The notes below the pieces were generated by a model that had not been told where the DNA came from, did no database searches, and worked only from the letters and a program-made list of their open reading frames with translations. A program made the position numbers and the translations under genes. 64,000 nt of DNA from Modestobacter sp. DSM 44400 (GTDB taxonomy: Bacteria > Actinomycetota > Actinomycetes > Mycobacteriales > Geodermatophilaceae), in NCBI RefSeq assembly GCF_900107175.1, contig NZ_FNOZ01000003.1:124001-188000 (forward strand), read 5' to 3'. This document shows, piece by piece, positions 30,076 through 39,405 of the stretch (its first letter is position 1; each line of letters begins with the position of its first letter).

Positions 30076-30626
30076 CCCGGGTCATCTCGGGTCAGGCACG
30101 CGGACGGCGGCTGGCGGTGCCGGCCTCCGGGGTCCGGCCCACCGGCGATCGGGCCCGCGAGGGCCTGTTCAACTCCCTCGGCTCGCTGCTCGATCTCGAC
30201 GGCGCCCGGGTGCTCGACCTCTACGCCGGCTCCGGCGCCCTCGGGCTCGAGGCGTTGTCGCGGGGGGCGGCCGAGGCAGTGCTGGTCGAGAACGGCCCGA
30301 AGGTGCTGCCCGTGCTGCGCGCCAATGTCGCTTCCCTCGGGCTCGCCGGCGCGCGCGTGGTCGCGGGTTCGGTGCCCTCGGTGGTGGCCGGGGCGGCGCT
30401 CGGGTCCTTCGACCTCGTGCTCGCCGACCCGCCCTACTCCCTCGGCGTCGTACCGGTGCTCAGCGTGCTGCAGGCGCTCGCTGACGGCGGCTGGTTCGCT
30501 CCCGAGGCGGTCGTGGTGGTGGAGCGTTCCAGCCGGGAGGAGCTCTGGGCGTGGCCGACACCCCTGACCGGGCTCCGCGATCGGCGCTACGGCGAGGCGT
30601 TGCTCCGGTACGGTCGGGCACCGTGA
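30072..30626 (+). CDS. rsmD: 16S rRNA (guanine(966)-N(2))-methyltransferase
   Basis: A 184-residue SAM-dependent methyltransferase. VISGQARGRRLAVP and RPTGDRAREGLFNSL are the RsmD N-terminal signature. LDLYAGSGALGLEALSRGA is the SAM motif, and DLVLADPPYSLG the NPPY-type catalytic motif. GTGA overlaps link it to recG and coaD. Confidence 0.94.
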   Translation: MTRVISGQARGRRLAVPASGVRPTGDRAREGLFNSLGSLLDLDGARVLDLYAGSGALGLEALSRGAAEAVLVENGPKVLPVLRANVASLGLAGARVVAGSVPSVVAGAALGSFDLVLADPPYSLGVVPVLSVLQALADGGWFAPEAVVVVERSSREELWAWPTPLTGLRDRRYGEALLRYGRAP

Positions 30627-31117
30627 GGCGAGCGGTCTGTCCCGGTTCGTTCGACCCGGTCACCAACGGCCATGTCGACGTAATCACCCGTGCCGCCGCG
30701 CTGTACGACGAGCTGGTGGTCGCGGTCCTGGTGAACCCCGGCAAGGCGGGGCTCTTCGGGGTGGATGAGCGCATGGCGCTCATCCACGAGGCCGTGGTCG
30801 ACCTGCCCAACGTGACCATCGACAGCTTCGAGGGCCTGCTGGTCGACTACTGCAGGGCACACGACGTTCCCGTGGTGGTCAAGGGTCTGCGCGCGGTCGG
30901 GGACTTCGAGTACGAGCTGCAGATGGCCCAGATGAACCGCGAGCTCGCCGGCGTGGAGACCCTGTTCGTGCCGACGGCCCCGCAGGTCGGCCACCTGTCC
31001 TCCAGCCTGGTGAAGCAGATCGCCAAGTTCGGCGGCGACGTCTCCTCGCTGGTGCCCAAGGCGGTCAACGACCGGCTGGTCGCCGCCCGCCCGACCAGTG
31101 CAGGAGGTACCTCATGA
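30623..31117 (+). CDS. coaD: phosphopantetheine adenylyltransferase
   Basis: A 164-residue enzyme for the penultimate step of coenzyme A synthesis. It has the nucleotidyltransferase motif CPGSFDPVTNGHVDVI (T/HxGH class) at the N-terminus and SSSLVKQIAKFGGDVSSLVP near the end. The GTG overlaps the rsmD stop (GTGA) and the end overlaps the next gene by ATGA, so recG-rsmD-coaD-sepIVA-like is a continuous coupled unit. Confidence 0.97.
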   Translation: MRRAVCPGSFDPVTNGHVDVITRAAALYDELVVAVLVNPGKAGLFGVDERMALIHEAVVDLPNVTIDSFEGLLVDYCRAHDVPVVVKGLRAVGDFEYELQMAQMNRELAGVETLFVPTAPQVGHLSSSLVKQIAKFGGDVSSLVPKAVNDRLVAARPTSAGGTS

Positions 31118-31803
31118 CCGAGGTCGTCTACCGGCTCTACGAGACCGTCGACGAGCTGACCACGGTCATCGAGAACGCCCGCAGCCTGCCGATGTCCAGC
31201 TCCTGCATGGTCCCGCGCGACCACCTGCTCGACCTGCTCGACGACCTGCGGGAGTTCCTGCCCGAGGAGGTGCAGCAGGCCGGCGCCATCGTCGAGCAGC
31301 GCACCGAAATCCTCCAGCAGGCCCAAGCGGAGGCGGAGCGGCTGACCGGGCGCACCCGCAGCGAGAGCGAGTCGGTGATCGGCACCGCCCGCCGTCAGCG
31401 CGACGAGCTCATGGGCACCGCCCGCCGTCACCGCGACGAGCTGCTCACCGCAGCCCAGGCCGAGGCGGACGACCTGCTGACCCGCGCCGAGGCCGCGGCC
31501 GAGCGCTTGGTCACCGAGGGTCGCCGCCGACGCGACCAGCTGATCGCCGACGGCGAGGCGCAGCACGACGAGCTGGTGGCTGCCGGGCAGGAGGAGCACG
31601 ACCGGTTGGTCACCGAGACCGAGGTCTACCGTGGCGCGGTCGACCGGGCCGATGAGCTGGGGGCGCAGACCGCCGCCGAGGTGGCGCGTATGCGCGCCGA
31701 GGTCGACGAGTACGTCGACACGCGGCTGGCCGACTTCGGGAACACCTTGTCCCACATGATGCGTTCGGTCGATGCGGCGCGGGGGACCCTGCGCCAGCCC
31801 TGA
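31114..31803 (+). CDS. SepIVA/DivIVA-like coiled-coil cell-division protein
   Basis: A 229-residue, highly charged protein. A short globular head (about 1-45; VYRLYETVDELTTVIENARSLP) precedes a long, nearly uninterrupted coiled coil (about 50-200) with repeated Arg/Glu/Gln/Ala heptads (ARRQRDEL, ARRHRDEL). By locus (next to DUF177-rpmF-rnc) and architecture it is the counterpart of mycobacterial SepIVA (Rv2927c), a DivIVA-domain septation/elongation factor. An F0-subunit-b-like label is a common misannotation. Expected site: inner face of the membrane at septum or pole. Confidence 0.78.
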   Translation: MTEVVYRLYETVDELTTVIENARSLPMSSSCMVPRDHLLDLLDDLREFLPEEVQQAGAIVEQRTEILQQAQAEAERLTGRTRSESESVIGTARRQRDELMGTARRHRDELLTAAQAEADDLLTRAEAAAERLVTEGRRRRDQLIADGEAQHDELVAAGQEEHDRLVTETEVYRGAVDRADELGAQTAAEVARMRAEVDEYVDTRLADFGNTLSHMMRSVDAARGTLRQP

Positions 31804-31806
31804 CCG

Positions 31807-31832
31807 CCCGGTGCCCGGATCCGCGCACCGGG
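31807..31832 (+). terminator. hairpin after the SepIVA-like gene
   Basis: CCCGGTGC (31807-31814) pairs with GCACCGGG (31825-31832), 3 bp after the stop, with no T-tract. A TAGGCT at 31855-31860 downstream could be a -10 box for the DUF177-rpmF-rnc unit. Confidence 0.5.
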
Positions 31833-31929
31833 ACGGCGCGTGCACAGCATCGGGTAGGCTCGACGTCTGTCCGGTCGCTGACCGCCCCCGCACCCGTGGG
31901 GGCCGCGCCGGCCGCCCCCACTGCCGACG

Positions 31930-32586
31930 ATGAGTACTGACATGCCTGCTGCACCCTCGCCCCGCCCAGGCGCCGCGTCTCCGGACGCCCGGCGTCCCGC
32001 TGCCGACCCGTGGAAGGTGGACCTGCGTGAGCTCGGCCGCCGGGCCGGCTCGATGCGCGACTGGAAGAAGACCATCCCCGCCCCCGAGCGCTGGGGGATC
32101 GAGCTGATCGGCGTACCCGAAGGCGCCCCGGTGGAGCTGCACCTGCGCCTGGAGTCGGTCATGGAGGGCGTGCTGGTCTCCGGCGAGGTCGACGCGCCGG
32201 TCACCGGCCAGTGCGCCCGCTGCCTGGAGCCGCTGTCGGACACCCTGCACCTGCACGTCCAGGAGCTCTACGCCTACGCCGGCAGCACCACCGAGGCGAC
32301 CAGCGAGGAGGACGAGGTCCGCCGCATCGAGGGCGAGCGCCTCGATCTCGCGCCGCTGGTCCGCGACACCGTCGTCCTCACCCTGCCGCTGGCCCCCACC
32401 TGCACCCCGGACTGTGCCGGCTTGTGCGTCGATTGCGGCGAGCGCCTCGACGACCTCCCCGCCGACCACTCGCACGAGGTCATCGACCCCCGGTGGGCCG
32501 GGCTCGCCGCCCGTCTCGCCGATCAGACCGACAGCGCGGAGGGGTCCCAGCCGGGATCCACCCGCACCAACCCAGAGGAGAACTGA
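31930..32586 (+). CDS. DUF177 (YceD-type) metal-binding protein
   Basis: A 218-residue YceD/DUF177 protein with a likely zinc site: CARC in the middle ([11 protein letters not shown]) and [18 protein letters not shown] near the C-terminus. DUF177 genes nearly always precede rpmF. The plant and bacterial versions are needed for 23S rRNA accumulation or processing (family knowledge). It lies 2 bp before rpmF. A Pro/Ala-rich N-terminal 25 residues may be disordered. Confidence 0.92.
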   Translation: MSTDMPAAPSPRPGAASPDARRPAADPWKVDLRELGRRAGSMRDWKKTIPAPERWGIELIGVPEGAPVELHLRLESVMEGVLVSGEVDAPVTGQCARCLEPLSDTLHLHVQELYAYAGSTTEATSEEDEVRRIEGERLDLAPLVRDTVVLTLPLAPTCTPDCAGLCVDCGERLDDLPADHSHEVIDPRWAGLAARLADQTDSAEGSQPGSTRTNPEEN

Positions 32587-32588
32587 CC

Positions 32589-32768
32589 GTGGCCGTCCCG
32601 AAGCGGAAGATGTCCCGGAGCAACACCCGCTCCCGCCGGTCGCAGTGGAAGGCCACGGCCCCCACCCTGGCGCCCTGCCCGAACCCGGCCTGCCGCGAGC
32701 TCAAGCCGCCGCACCAGGCGTGCCCGACCTGCGGTCAGCACGACGGCCGCCAGGTCCTCGCGGTCTGA
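32589..32768 (+). CDS. rpmF: 50S ribosomal protein L32
   Basis: A 59-residue L32: [20 protein letters not shown] at the N-terminus, then a zinc ribbon with Cys pairs in CPNPAC and CPTCG. The GTG start lies 2 bp after DUF177. rnc follows after 23 bp, a common bacterial DUF177-rpmF-rnc order. Confidence 0.97.
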   Translation: MAVPKRKMSRSNTRSRRSQWKATAPTLAPCPNPACRELKPPHQACPTCGQHDGRQVLAV

Positions 32769-32791
32769 CCCGATCCTCCGCAGAACCCAGC

Positions 32792-33577
32792 GTGGCGACG
32801 ACAACCACTTCTGAGGTGTCCCCGGCCGGCCGGACGGCGGCCGGGGAGGCCAGCGGTGGGTCGCCCGCTGGACCTGAGCACGGCCGGACGGCGGCCGCCT
32901 GGCTGCTCGACGCCCTCGGCGTCGAGCTCCCCGGGGACCTGCTGTACCTGGCGCTGACCCACCGCTCGTACGCCTACGAGCACGGCGGCCTGCCGACGAA
33001 CGAACGTCTGGAGTTCCTGGGCGATTCGGTTCTCGGCCTGGTCGTCACCGATGAGCTGTACCGCAGCCACCCAGAGCTGCCCGAGGGGCAGCTGGCCAAG
33101 CTGCGGGCCTCGGTGGTGAACATGACCTCGCTGGCACGGGTGGCCCGCGCCCTCGGCGACGGCGGCATCGGGCCGTACCTGCTGCTCGGCCGCGGGGAGG
33201 TGACCACCGGCGGCCGGGAGAAGGACTCGATCCTGGCCGACGCCCTCGAGGCGTTGCTGGGCGCGGTCCACCTCGGACTCGGCCTGGACACTGCCTCACA
33301 GTTGGTGCACCGGCTCTTCGACCCGCTGCTGGCCGAGTCGGCCACCCGCGGCGCCGGCCTGGACTGGAAGACCAGCCTCCAGGAGCTGGGCGCCGCCCGG
33401 GGGGTGGGCGCCCCCATCTACGCGGTCGAGGACGACGGTCCCGACCACGCCAAGACCTTCACCGCCGCGGTCCTCCTCGGTGGCACCGTCTACGGCCGCG
33501 GCACCGGGCGCACCAAGAAGGCTGCCGAGCAGGAGGCCGCCGAGACCGCCTGGCGCGCGTTGACCACCGAGGACTGA
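32792..33577 (+). CDS. rnc: ribonuclease III
   Basis: A 261-residue RNase III that cleaves double-stranded RNA, including rRNA precursors. The nuclease signature is [14 protein letters not shown], the acidic metal-binding segment is [15 protein letters not shown], and a C-terminal dsRNA-binding domain follows (about 185-258; [16 protein letters not shown] ... [16 protein letters not shown]). An N-terminal tail of about 40 low-complexity residues precedes the fold; a later start cannot be excluded. Confidence 0.95.
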   Translation: MATTTTSEVSPAGRTAAGEASGGSPAGPEHGRTAAAWLLDALGVELPGDLLYLALTHRSYAYEHGGLPTNERLEFLGDSVLGLVVTDELYRSHPELPEGQLAKLRASVVNMTSLARVARALGDGGIGPYLLLGRGEVTTGGREKDSILADALEALLGAVHLGLGLDTASQLVHRLFDPLLAESATRGAGLDWKTSLQELGAARGVGAPIYAVEDDGPDHAKTFTAAVLLGGTVYGRGTGRTKKAAEQEAAETAWRALTTED

Positions 33578-33580
33578 GCC

Positions 33581-34462
33581 GTGCCCGAGCTGCCCGAGGT
33601 CGAGGTGGTCCGGCGCGGACTGGACCGCTGGGTCATCGGCCGGCCGATCGCCGCGGTCGAGGTGCACCATCCGCGCGCGGTCCGCCGGCACCTGGAGGGC
33701 GGCGACTCCTTCATCGCCACCCTGACCGGTCGCACCCTCACCGCCGCGCACCGCCGTGGCAAGTACCTCTGGCTGCCGCTGGCCGAGCCGGACGGCGCGT
33801 CGTCCGGGCGGGCGCTCGTCGCCCACCTCGGGATGAGCGGACAGCTGCTCGTGGAGAAGCCCGAGGAGCCCGACGAGGTGCACCTGCGCGCCCGGTTCCG
33901 GTTCGCCGACGGTGGGCGCGAGCTGCGCTTCGTCGACCAGCGCACTTTCGGCGGACTGGTGGTCGAGGACGCCGACGGGGACGGCTTCCCACCGCGGCTG
34001 GCGCACATCGCGATCGATCCGCTGGACCCCGGTTTCGACGAGGCCGCGTTCACCGCCGCGCTGCGCCGGCGGCGCACCGAGGTCAAGCGCGCCCTGCTGG
34101 ACCAGACGCTGATCGGCGGGGTCGGCAACATCTATGCCGACGAGTCGCTCTGGCGCGCCCGGCTGCACGGCGCCCGCCCCACCGACCGGCTCACCCGGGC
34201 GCAGGTGGCCGACGTGCTGGACGGCGTCCGCAGCGTGCTGGCCGAGGCGCTGGCCCAGGGGGGCACGTCCTTCGACTCCCTCTACGTCGACGTCAACGGC
34301 CAGAGCGGCTACTTCTCCCGGTTCCTGGCCGTCTACGGGCAGGAGGACCGGCCGTGCCCGCGCTGCGGGATGGCGATCGTCCGGGAGTCGTTCATGAACC
34401 GGTCCAGCTACAGCTGCCCGAGCTGCCAGCCACCCCCGCGGCCCCGTCGGAGCGCGAGATGA
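33581..34462 (+). CDS. mutM: formamidopyrimidine-DNA glycosylase
   Basis: A 293-residue Fpg/MutM that removes 8-oxoguanine. After Met removal the catalytic Pro and Glu lead the protein ([13 protein letters not shown]). The beta-elimination Lys is in [11 protein letters not shown]. The helix-two-turn-helix segment includes [23 protein letters not shown]-terminal zinc finger has CPRCG and CPSC pairs (YSCPSCQ). It overlaps the acylphosphatase gene by ATGA. Confidence 0.96.
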   Translation: MPELPEVEVVRRGLDRWVIGRPIAAVEVHHPRAVRRHLEGGDSFIATLTGRTLTAAHRRGKYLWLPLAEPDGASSGRALVAHLGMSGQLLVEKPEEPDEVHLRARFRFADGGRELRFVDQRTFGGLVVEDADGDGFPPRLAHIAIDPLDPGFDEAAFTAALRRRRTEVKRALLDQTLIGGVGNIYADESLWRARLHGARPTDRLTRAQVADVLDGVRSVLAEALAQGGTSFDSLYVDVNGQSGYFSRFLAVYGQEDRPCPRCGMAIVRESFMNRSSYSCPSCQPPPRPRRSAR

Positions 34463-34734
34463 GCGACCGGGTGCGTGTCGTCGCGCAGGTGGGCGGGCTG
34501 GTGCAGGGCGTCGGCTACCGCGCCTTCGTCGTCCGCCGGGCCGCCGCGGGTGGAGTGTCCGGCTCGGCGACCAACCTGGCCGACGGGCGGGTCGAGGTCA
34601 TCGCGGAAGGTCCCGCCGCCGACGTCCGTGCGCTCGTCGCGGACCTGTCCGGGCCGGACGCTCCCGGCCGGGTCGCGGGGGTGGAGCAGCGCGAGGAGGA
34701 GCCGCGGGGTCTAGCCGGCTTCACCGCGGGGTGA
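34459..34734 (+). CDS. acyP: acylphosphatase
   Basis: A 91-residue acylphosphatase. The phosphate-binding loop is [11 protein letters not shown] with the catalytic Arg, and the catalytic Asn is in [15 protein letters not shown]. The usual Trp-Val of GWVRN is replaced by SGSATN, a mild deviation. It hydrolyses acyl phosphates and is coupled to mutM by ATGA, just upstream of smc as in mycobacteria. Confidence 0.93.
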   Translation: MSDRVRVVAQVGGLVQGVGYRAFVVRRAAAGGVSGSATNLADGRVEVIAEGPAADVRALVADLSGPDAPGRVAGVEQREEEPRGLAGFTAG

Positions 34735-34884
34735 CGAAGATGACATCCTGCCGAGCTCGGGGACTGCGCCGCGCCGTTGACCGCGGTCCCCGCTGGTGTC
34801 ACCCTGAGTGCACCCCACCCGCGCCGACCGCCCTCACCGACGGTGCGACGGGATCCCTCTCGCACTCGGAAAGGCCGCTCAGCC

Positions 34885-35091
34885 ATGGCCAAGGCACTGT
34901 TCGGTTCGATCGTCGCTCCGCACGAGCTTCGAGTAGCCGAGGAGAACGCCGCCCTGCGCACCCGGGTGCGCCGCCTGGAGCAGCAGCTGGCCGAGCTGCG
35001 CGAGGAGCGCGACGCGGCGATCGCCCGCGAGCTGCTCAGCATGGCCGGCGAGCACACGGCCGAGCCCGCGCTCGCCAGCACCTCCGCCTGA
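34885..35091 (+). CDS. small coiled-coil protein of unknown function
   Basis: A 68-residue protein. A short hydrophobic N-terminus (MAKALFGSIVAPHELRVAEE) precedes about 35 residues of strong coiled coil (ENAALRTRVRRLEQQLAELREERDAA). A G/A-rich RBS (GGAAAGG) lies upstream. The N-terminal KALFGSI segment recalls small conserved actinobacterial proteins, but I cannot name a family. It lies between acyP and smc, and the 57-nt repeat follows its stop. A scaffold role is speculative. Confidence 0.72.
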   Translation: MAKALFGSIVAPHELRVAEENAALRTRVRRLEQQLAELREERDAAIARELLSMAGEHTAEPALASTSA

Positions 35092-35114
35092 CGCCGTAGG
35101 CGTGGTGGCCCCCT

Positions 35115-35171
35115 GAAGGACCCCGTCCTCCCCACCCTTCGCACGCTCAGGGCGGGCTCCGGGACGGGGCC
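35115..35171 (+). repeat. 57-nt inverted-repeat element, copy 1
   Basis: The ends GACCCCGTCC (35119-35128) and GGACGGGGCC (35162-35171) pair over 9 of 10 positions; a 33-nt loop lies between. Two more elements of exactly the same length are at 48921-48977 (inverted) and 55096-55152. Identity to the third is 47 of 57. It lies 23 bp after the small coiled-coil gene and 33 bp before smc. Confidence 0.8.
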
Positions 35172-35190
35172 GGCAGTGCAGCCGCTGGAC

Positions 35191-35196
35191 TAGATT
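35191..35196 (+). promoter_or_regulatory. putative leaderless -10 box for smc
   Basis: TAGATT ends 8 nt before the GTG of smc, consistent with a transcript that starts at or next to the start codon. Confidence 0.5.
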
Positions 35197-35204
35197 GTGC
35201 TCCT

Positions 35205-38200
35205 GTGCATCTGTCTAGCCTGACGCTCAAGGGCTTCAAGTCCTTCGCGTCCGCCACGACGTTGCGCCTGGAGCCTGGCATCACCGCCGTCGTCGGCCCC
35301 AACGGTTCGGGCAAATCCAACGTCGTCGACGCCATCGCCTGGGTCCTCGGCGAGCAGGGCGCCAAGAGCCTGCGCGGCGGCAAGATGGAAGACGTCATCT
35401 TCGCCGGCACCGCCGGCCGTCCGGCGCTCGGCCGGGCCGAGGTGACCCTGACCATCGACAACACCGACGGTGCGCTCCCAATCGCGTACACCGAGGTGTC
35501 GATCACCCGCCGCATGTACCGCTCCGGGGAGAGCGAGTACGAGATCAACGGCGACAAGGTGCGGCTGCTCGACGTCCAGGAGCTGCTCAGTGACTCGGGC
35601 ATCGGCCGGGAGATGCACGTCATCGTCGGCCAGGGACAGCTGGACGCCGTGCTGTCCGGCCGCCCAGAGGACCGGCGTGCGTTCGTGGAGGAGGCGGCCG
35701 GCGTCCTCAAGCACCGCAAGCGCAAGGAGAAGGCGCTCCGCAAGCTCGACGCGATGCAGGCCAACCTCGACCGGCTGGCCGACCTGACCGCCGAGCTGCG
35801 CCGCCAGCTCAAGCCGCTGGGCAAGCAGGCCGAGGTGGCCCGCCGGGCCGCCGGGGTGCAGGCGGACCTGCGCGATGCCCGGCTGCGGCTGCTCGCCGAC
35901 GACCTGGTGCAGCTGCGCGACGCCCTGGACTCCGATGTCGCCGACGAGAACGCGGCCCGGGCGCGCCGGGCCACCGTCGAGGCAGCCCTCGGGACGGCGG
36001 CCGGCACCGAGTCGGCGCTGGAGACCCAGCTCGCCGCCGACGCCCCTCGGCTGGCCACCGCCCAGGACACCTGGCACCGGCTGTCCACCCTGGCCGAGCG
36101 CTTCCGCGGTGTCGGACAGCTCGCCGGCGAACGGCACCGCCACCTCACCGCCGTCGCCCCGGCCAGTGCCCCCGGCCGGGACCCCGACGCCCTGGACGCC
36201 GAGGCCGACCGGATCGAGGCCACCGAGCGCGAGCTGGCCGACAACCTCACCGCCGAGCGGTCCAGGCTGGCCGCCGCGGTGACCGCCCGCACCGAGGTCG
36301 AGCAGGCCCTCACCGACGCCGAACGGGCGCTGGTCGCCGCCGCCCGGGCGCTGGCCGACCGGCGCGAGCAGCTCGCCCGGCTCTCCGGTCAGGTGGCCGC
36401 CGGCCGGTCCCGGGCCGCCGCCGGGCAGGCGGAGATCGAGCGGCTGGCCGCCGCGGCCGCCGAGGCCGCCGACCGCGCCGAGACCGCCGCCGATCGGCTC
36501 GTCGAGCGGCGCGGGTCGCTGGACGACGCCGCCGACTCCGACCTCGGCCTGGTCACCGCGCACGCCGACGCGGTCACCGCGCACACCGCCGCCGTCCGGG
36601 CGGTGACCGAGCTGGCCGCGGCCGAGCGCTCCGCCGAACGGGACCGGGCCGGCTGGCTGGCCCGCCGCGACGCCCTCGCCCAGGGCCTGACTCCGGCCGA
36701 CGGCGCCGCGGTCGTGCTGGCCGGCGACCTGCCCGGGGTGCTTGGCCCCCTCGCCGAGTGCCTGCACGTCCGGACCGGGGACGAGGTGGCGATCGCCGCG
36801 GCCCTGGGCGGCATGGCCGATGCCGTCATCGTCGCCGGGGTCGCCGAGGCCGCGGACGCGCTCACCCACCTCAAGGACGGCGCCGGCGGCCGGGTCGGGC
36901 TGCTGGTCGCCGCCGGCCTGCCGCCGGTGACCCGGGACGGCTGGCCGGAGCTGCCGGCCGGGGCCTGCTGGGCGCTGGACCTGGTGGCGGCTCCTCCCGA
37001 GCTCGCCCCTGCGTTGGCCCGCGCGCTGGAGCGGGTGGCCGTCGTCGCCGACCTGCCCGCGGCGGTCGCCCTGCTCCGCACGCACCCCCGGGTCCGGGCG
37101 GTCACCGCCGACGGGGACCTGCTGGGCGCCGACTGGTCCCGCGGCGGCCAGCCCGACGCACCGTCCGGGCTCGAGCTGCGGGCCCGCGTCGACGAGGCCG
37201 CCGCCGAGCTGACCCAGGCGACCGCCGGCGCCGAGGACCTCGCCGAGCGGCTGGCCCAGGCTCGGCAGGCCGCCGCCGACCGGTCCGCCGACGTCGAGGC
37301 GGCGTTGGCCGCCCGGCAGGTCGGCGACCGGGCGCGTTCCGCGGTGGCTACCGAGCTGGCGGAGCTGGGGGCGGCGGCCCGGTCCGCGGTCGCCGAGGCC
37401 GAACGGACCGACGCCGCGCGGGTCCGGGCCGAGCAGGCATGGGAGCAGGCCGGTGCGGGGCTGATCGAGTGGGAGCAGCGGCTGGCCGAGGCCGAGGCCG
37501 CACCGATGGACGCCGAGCCGGCCCCCGACGAGCGGGACCGGCTGCGCGCCGCGGCCGGCGCCGCGCGGCAGGCCGAGACCGAGGCCCGGCTGGCGGTGCG
37601 CACCGCCGAGGAGCGTGCCCGCTCCCTGGCCGGGCGCGCCGAGTCGCTGCGCAGGCAGGCCCGCGCCGAGCGTGCGGCACGGGAACGGGCGGCCGCCGCC
37701 CGGGTGGCCCGGGAGCGTGGCGCCGGGGTGGCCGCCGGCGTCCAGGCCGGCGCCGAGGCCGTGCTCACCGCGTTGGCGACCTCGCTGGCCCGGGCCGAGG
37801 CCGAGCGGGAGGCCCTGGCCGAGGCCCGCACCGGGCGGGAGGCGCAGCTGCTCGTCGTCCGGGCGCAGGTGCGGGAACACACCGCCGAGCTGGACCGGCT
37901 CACCGACGAGGTGCACCGCGACGAGGTCGCCCGCGCCGAGCAGCGGCTGCGCATCGAGGCGCTGGAGGCGCGGGCCGCCGAGGAGTACGGCGTCGACCTG
38001 CCCACCCTGGTCGCCGAATACGGCCCGGCCGCGCTGGTGCCGCCCACCCAGGCGCAGGTCGCGGCCGCCGAGGCGGCTGGCGACCCCGAGCCGCAGCCGG
38101 TCCCCTACGACCGGGCCACCCAGGAACGGCGGGCGGCCCGCGCGGAGCGCGACCTCGCCACCCTGGGCAGCGTGAACCCCCTGGCCCTGGAGGAGTTCGC

Positions 38201-38771
38201 GGCGCTGGAGGAGCGGCACACGTTCCTGGCCACTCAGCTGGAGGACCTCAAGGCCACCCGGCGTGACTTGCTGACCGTCGTCCGCGAGGTCGACGCGCGC
38301 ATCCACGACGTCTTCGCCGCCGCGTTCGCCGACACCCAGCGGGAATTCACCGAGGTCTTCGCCACCCTCTTCCCGGGCGGGGAGGGGCGGATCTTCCTCA
38401 CCGACCCCGACGATCTGCTCACCACCGGCGTCGAGGTCGAGGCCCGGCCACCGGGCAAGAAGGTCAAGCGACTGTCGCTGCTGTCCGGCGGGGAGCGCTC
38501 GCTGACCGCCGTCGCGCTGCTGGTCGCCATCTTCCGGGCCCGGCCCTCGCCGTTCTACGTGCTCGACGAGATCGAGGCCGCCCTGGACGACGTCAACCTG
38601 GGCCGGTTGCTCACCCTCGTCGAGCAGCTGCGTGGCACCTCGCAGCTGATCGTCATCACCCACCAGAAGCGGACGATGGAGATCGCCGACGCCCTCTACG
38701 GGGTCAGCATGCGTGGCGACGGCATCACCGGGGTGATCAGCCAGCGGCTGCGGGAGCCCGACGTCGCCTGA
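35205..38771 (+). CDS. smc: chromosome segregation protein SMC
   Basis: A full-length SMC of 1188 residues. The N-terminal head has Walker A GPNGSGKSNVVDAIAWVLGE and the Q-loop region. Two long coiled coils, very Ala/Arg/Glu-rich, flank a hinge around residues 500-630 (LPGVLGPLAECLHV ... AALGGMADAVIV). The C-terminal head has the ABC signature LLSGGERSLTAVALL and Walker B YVLDEIEAALDDVN. It works with ScpA/ScpB as condensin. ftsY follows in mycobacteria; here an accessory island of about 4.3 kb intervenes. Confidence 0.98.
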   Translation: MHLSSLTLKGFKSFASATTLRLEPGITAVVGPNGSGKSNVVDAIAWVLGEQGAKSLRGGKMEDVIFAGTAGRPALGRAEVTLTIDNTDGALPIAYTEVSITRRMYRSGESEYEINGDKVRLLDVQELLSDSGIGREMHVIVGQGQLDAVLSGRPEDRRAFVEEAAGVLKHRKRKEKALRKLDAMQANLDRLADLTAELRRQLKPLGKQAEVARRAAGVQADLRDARLRLLADDLVQLRDALDSDVADENAARARRATVEAALGTAAGTESALETQLAADAPRLATAQDTWHRLSTLAERFRGVGQLAGERHRHLTAVAPASAPGRDPDALDAEADRIEATERELADNLTAERSRLAAAVTARTEVEQALTDAERALVAAARALADRREQLARLSGQVAAGRSRAAAGQAEIERLAAAAAEAADRAETAADRLVERRGSLDDAADSDLGLVTAHADAVTAHTAAVRAVTELAAAERSAERDRAGWLARRDALAQGLTPADGAAVVLAGDLPGVLGPLAECLHVRTGDEVAIAAALGGMADAVIVAGVAEAADALTHLKDGAGGRVGLLVAAGLPPVTRDGWPELPAGACWALDLVAAPPELAPALARALERVAVVADLPAAVALLRTHPRVRAVTADGDLLGADWSRGGQPDAPSGLELRARVDEAAAELTQATAGAEDLAERLAQARQAAADRSADVEAALAARQVGDRARSAVATELAELGAAARSAVAEAERTDAARVRAEQAWEQAGAGLIEWEQRLAEAEAAPMDAEPAPDERDRLRAAAGAARQAETEARLAVRTAEERARSLAGRAESLRRQARAERAARERAAAARVARERGAGVAAGVQAGAEAVLTALATSLARAEAEREALAEARTGREAQLLVVRAQVREHTAELDRLTDEVHRDEVARAEQRLRIEALEARAAEEYGVDLPTLVAEYGPAALVPPTQAQVAAAEAAGDPEPQPVPYDRATQERRAARAERDLATLGSVNPLALEEFAALEERHTFLATQLEDLKATRRDLLTVVREVDARIHDVFAAAFADTQREFTEVFATLFPGGEGRIFLTDPDDLLTTGVEVEARPPGKKVKRLSLLSGGERSLTAVALLVAIFRARPSPFYVLDEIEAALDDVNLGRLLTLVEQLRGTSQLIVITHQKRTMEIADALYGVSMRGDGITGVISQRLREPDVA

Positions 38772-38908
38772 CGACAGCCACGGGAGCATCGACCGAGCTC
38801 TGCGAGGAGGGAGCGGATCGGGGCGCGGGGTCAGGCCGGCGGGCACCGCCTGAGCCCGTCGAGGGCTGCAGCGAGGCCGTCACGTCGTTCGCGGCGTCGC
38901 CTCTCGGC

Positions 38909-39397
38909 TCAGGGCCGGTCCGGCGCGAGTCGGAGGCACGCGGTCACGGTCGCCAGGATCAGCAGGCCGGCGGCTACGTCGGTGGCGGTCGCCAGCCTGG
39001 CTGCGAGCAGGGCTCCGGCGACCAAGAGCGCGGCCGAGGCCGCCCCACCGATCCCTCGCAACGCGAGCAGCAGCGCCAGGTCCGGGGTGGCCGCACAGCC
39101 GAGCAGGCTGATCGTCGCCACCGCGGCGCAGCTCCGCAGCGTGGTCGTCAGCCCGACGCGCGCCAACAGCGCGGGGAGGCCCAGGGCGCCGGCCAGATAG
39201 CCGACCGCGTTGGCGGTCTCCAGCAGTCCGGCCTGGGCGTAGCTCCAGCCCAGCTCCGCCCGCATCGCCGGCAGCAGGACGCCGTAGCCGAACCGGGACA
39301 GTCCTAGCACGGTCGCCGCCAGGCTCAACATGATCGCTGCGCCGATCCATCGCCGGCCGGCGATGTCGGCGACCGGTGCGGTCGCGGGCGCGTCCAT
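38909..39397 (-). pseudogene. truncated MFS transporter (YbfB/YjiJ-type)
   Basis: A 162-residue frame with five to six hydrophobic helices. The N-terminal part is typical of YbfB/YjiJ-type MFS proteins (LGLSRFGYGVLLPAMRAELGWSYAQAGLLETANAVGYLAGAL). Family members have about 380-400 residues and 12 helices. Here the middle is missing: after LRGIGGAASAALLVAGALLAARL the sequence runs into what looks like a last helix (AAGLLILATVTACLRL) and stops. An internal deletion is the simplest reading. Confidence 0.7.
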
Positions 39398-39405
39398 CCG
39401 GCGGC

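Noticed and set aside
35190-38846. Very long open frame antisense to smc (over 1200 codons)
   Set aside because: It mirrors the codon structure of smc in high-GC DNA, has low-complexity Gly/Arg/Pro/Leu content and no family motif. Similar antisense frames accompany ppk1, phoD-like and ffh genes.
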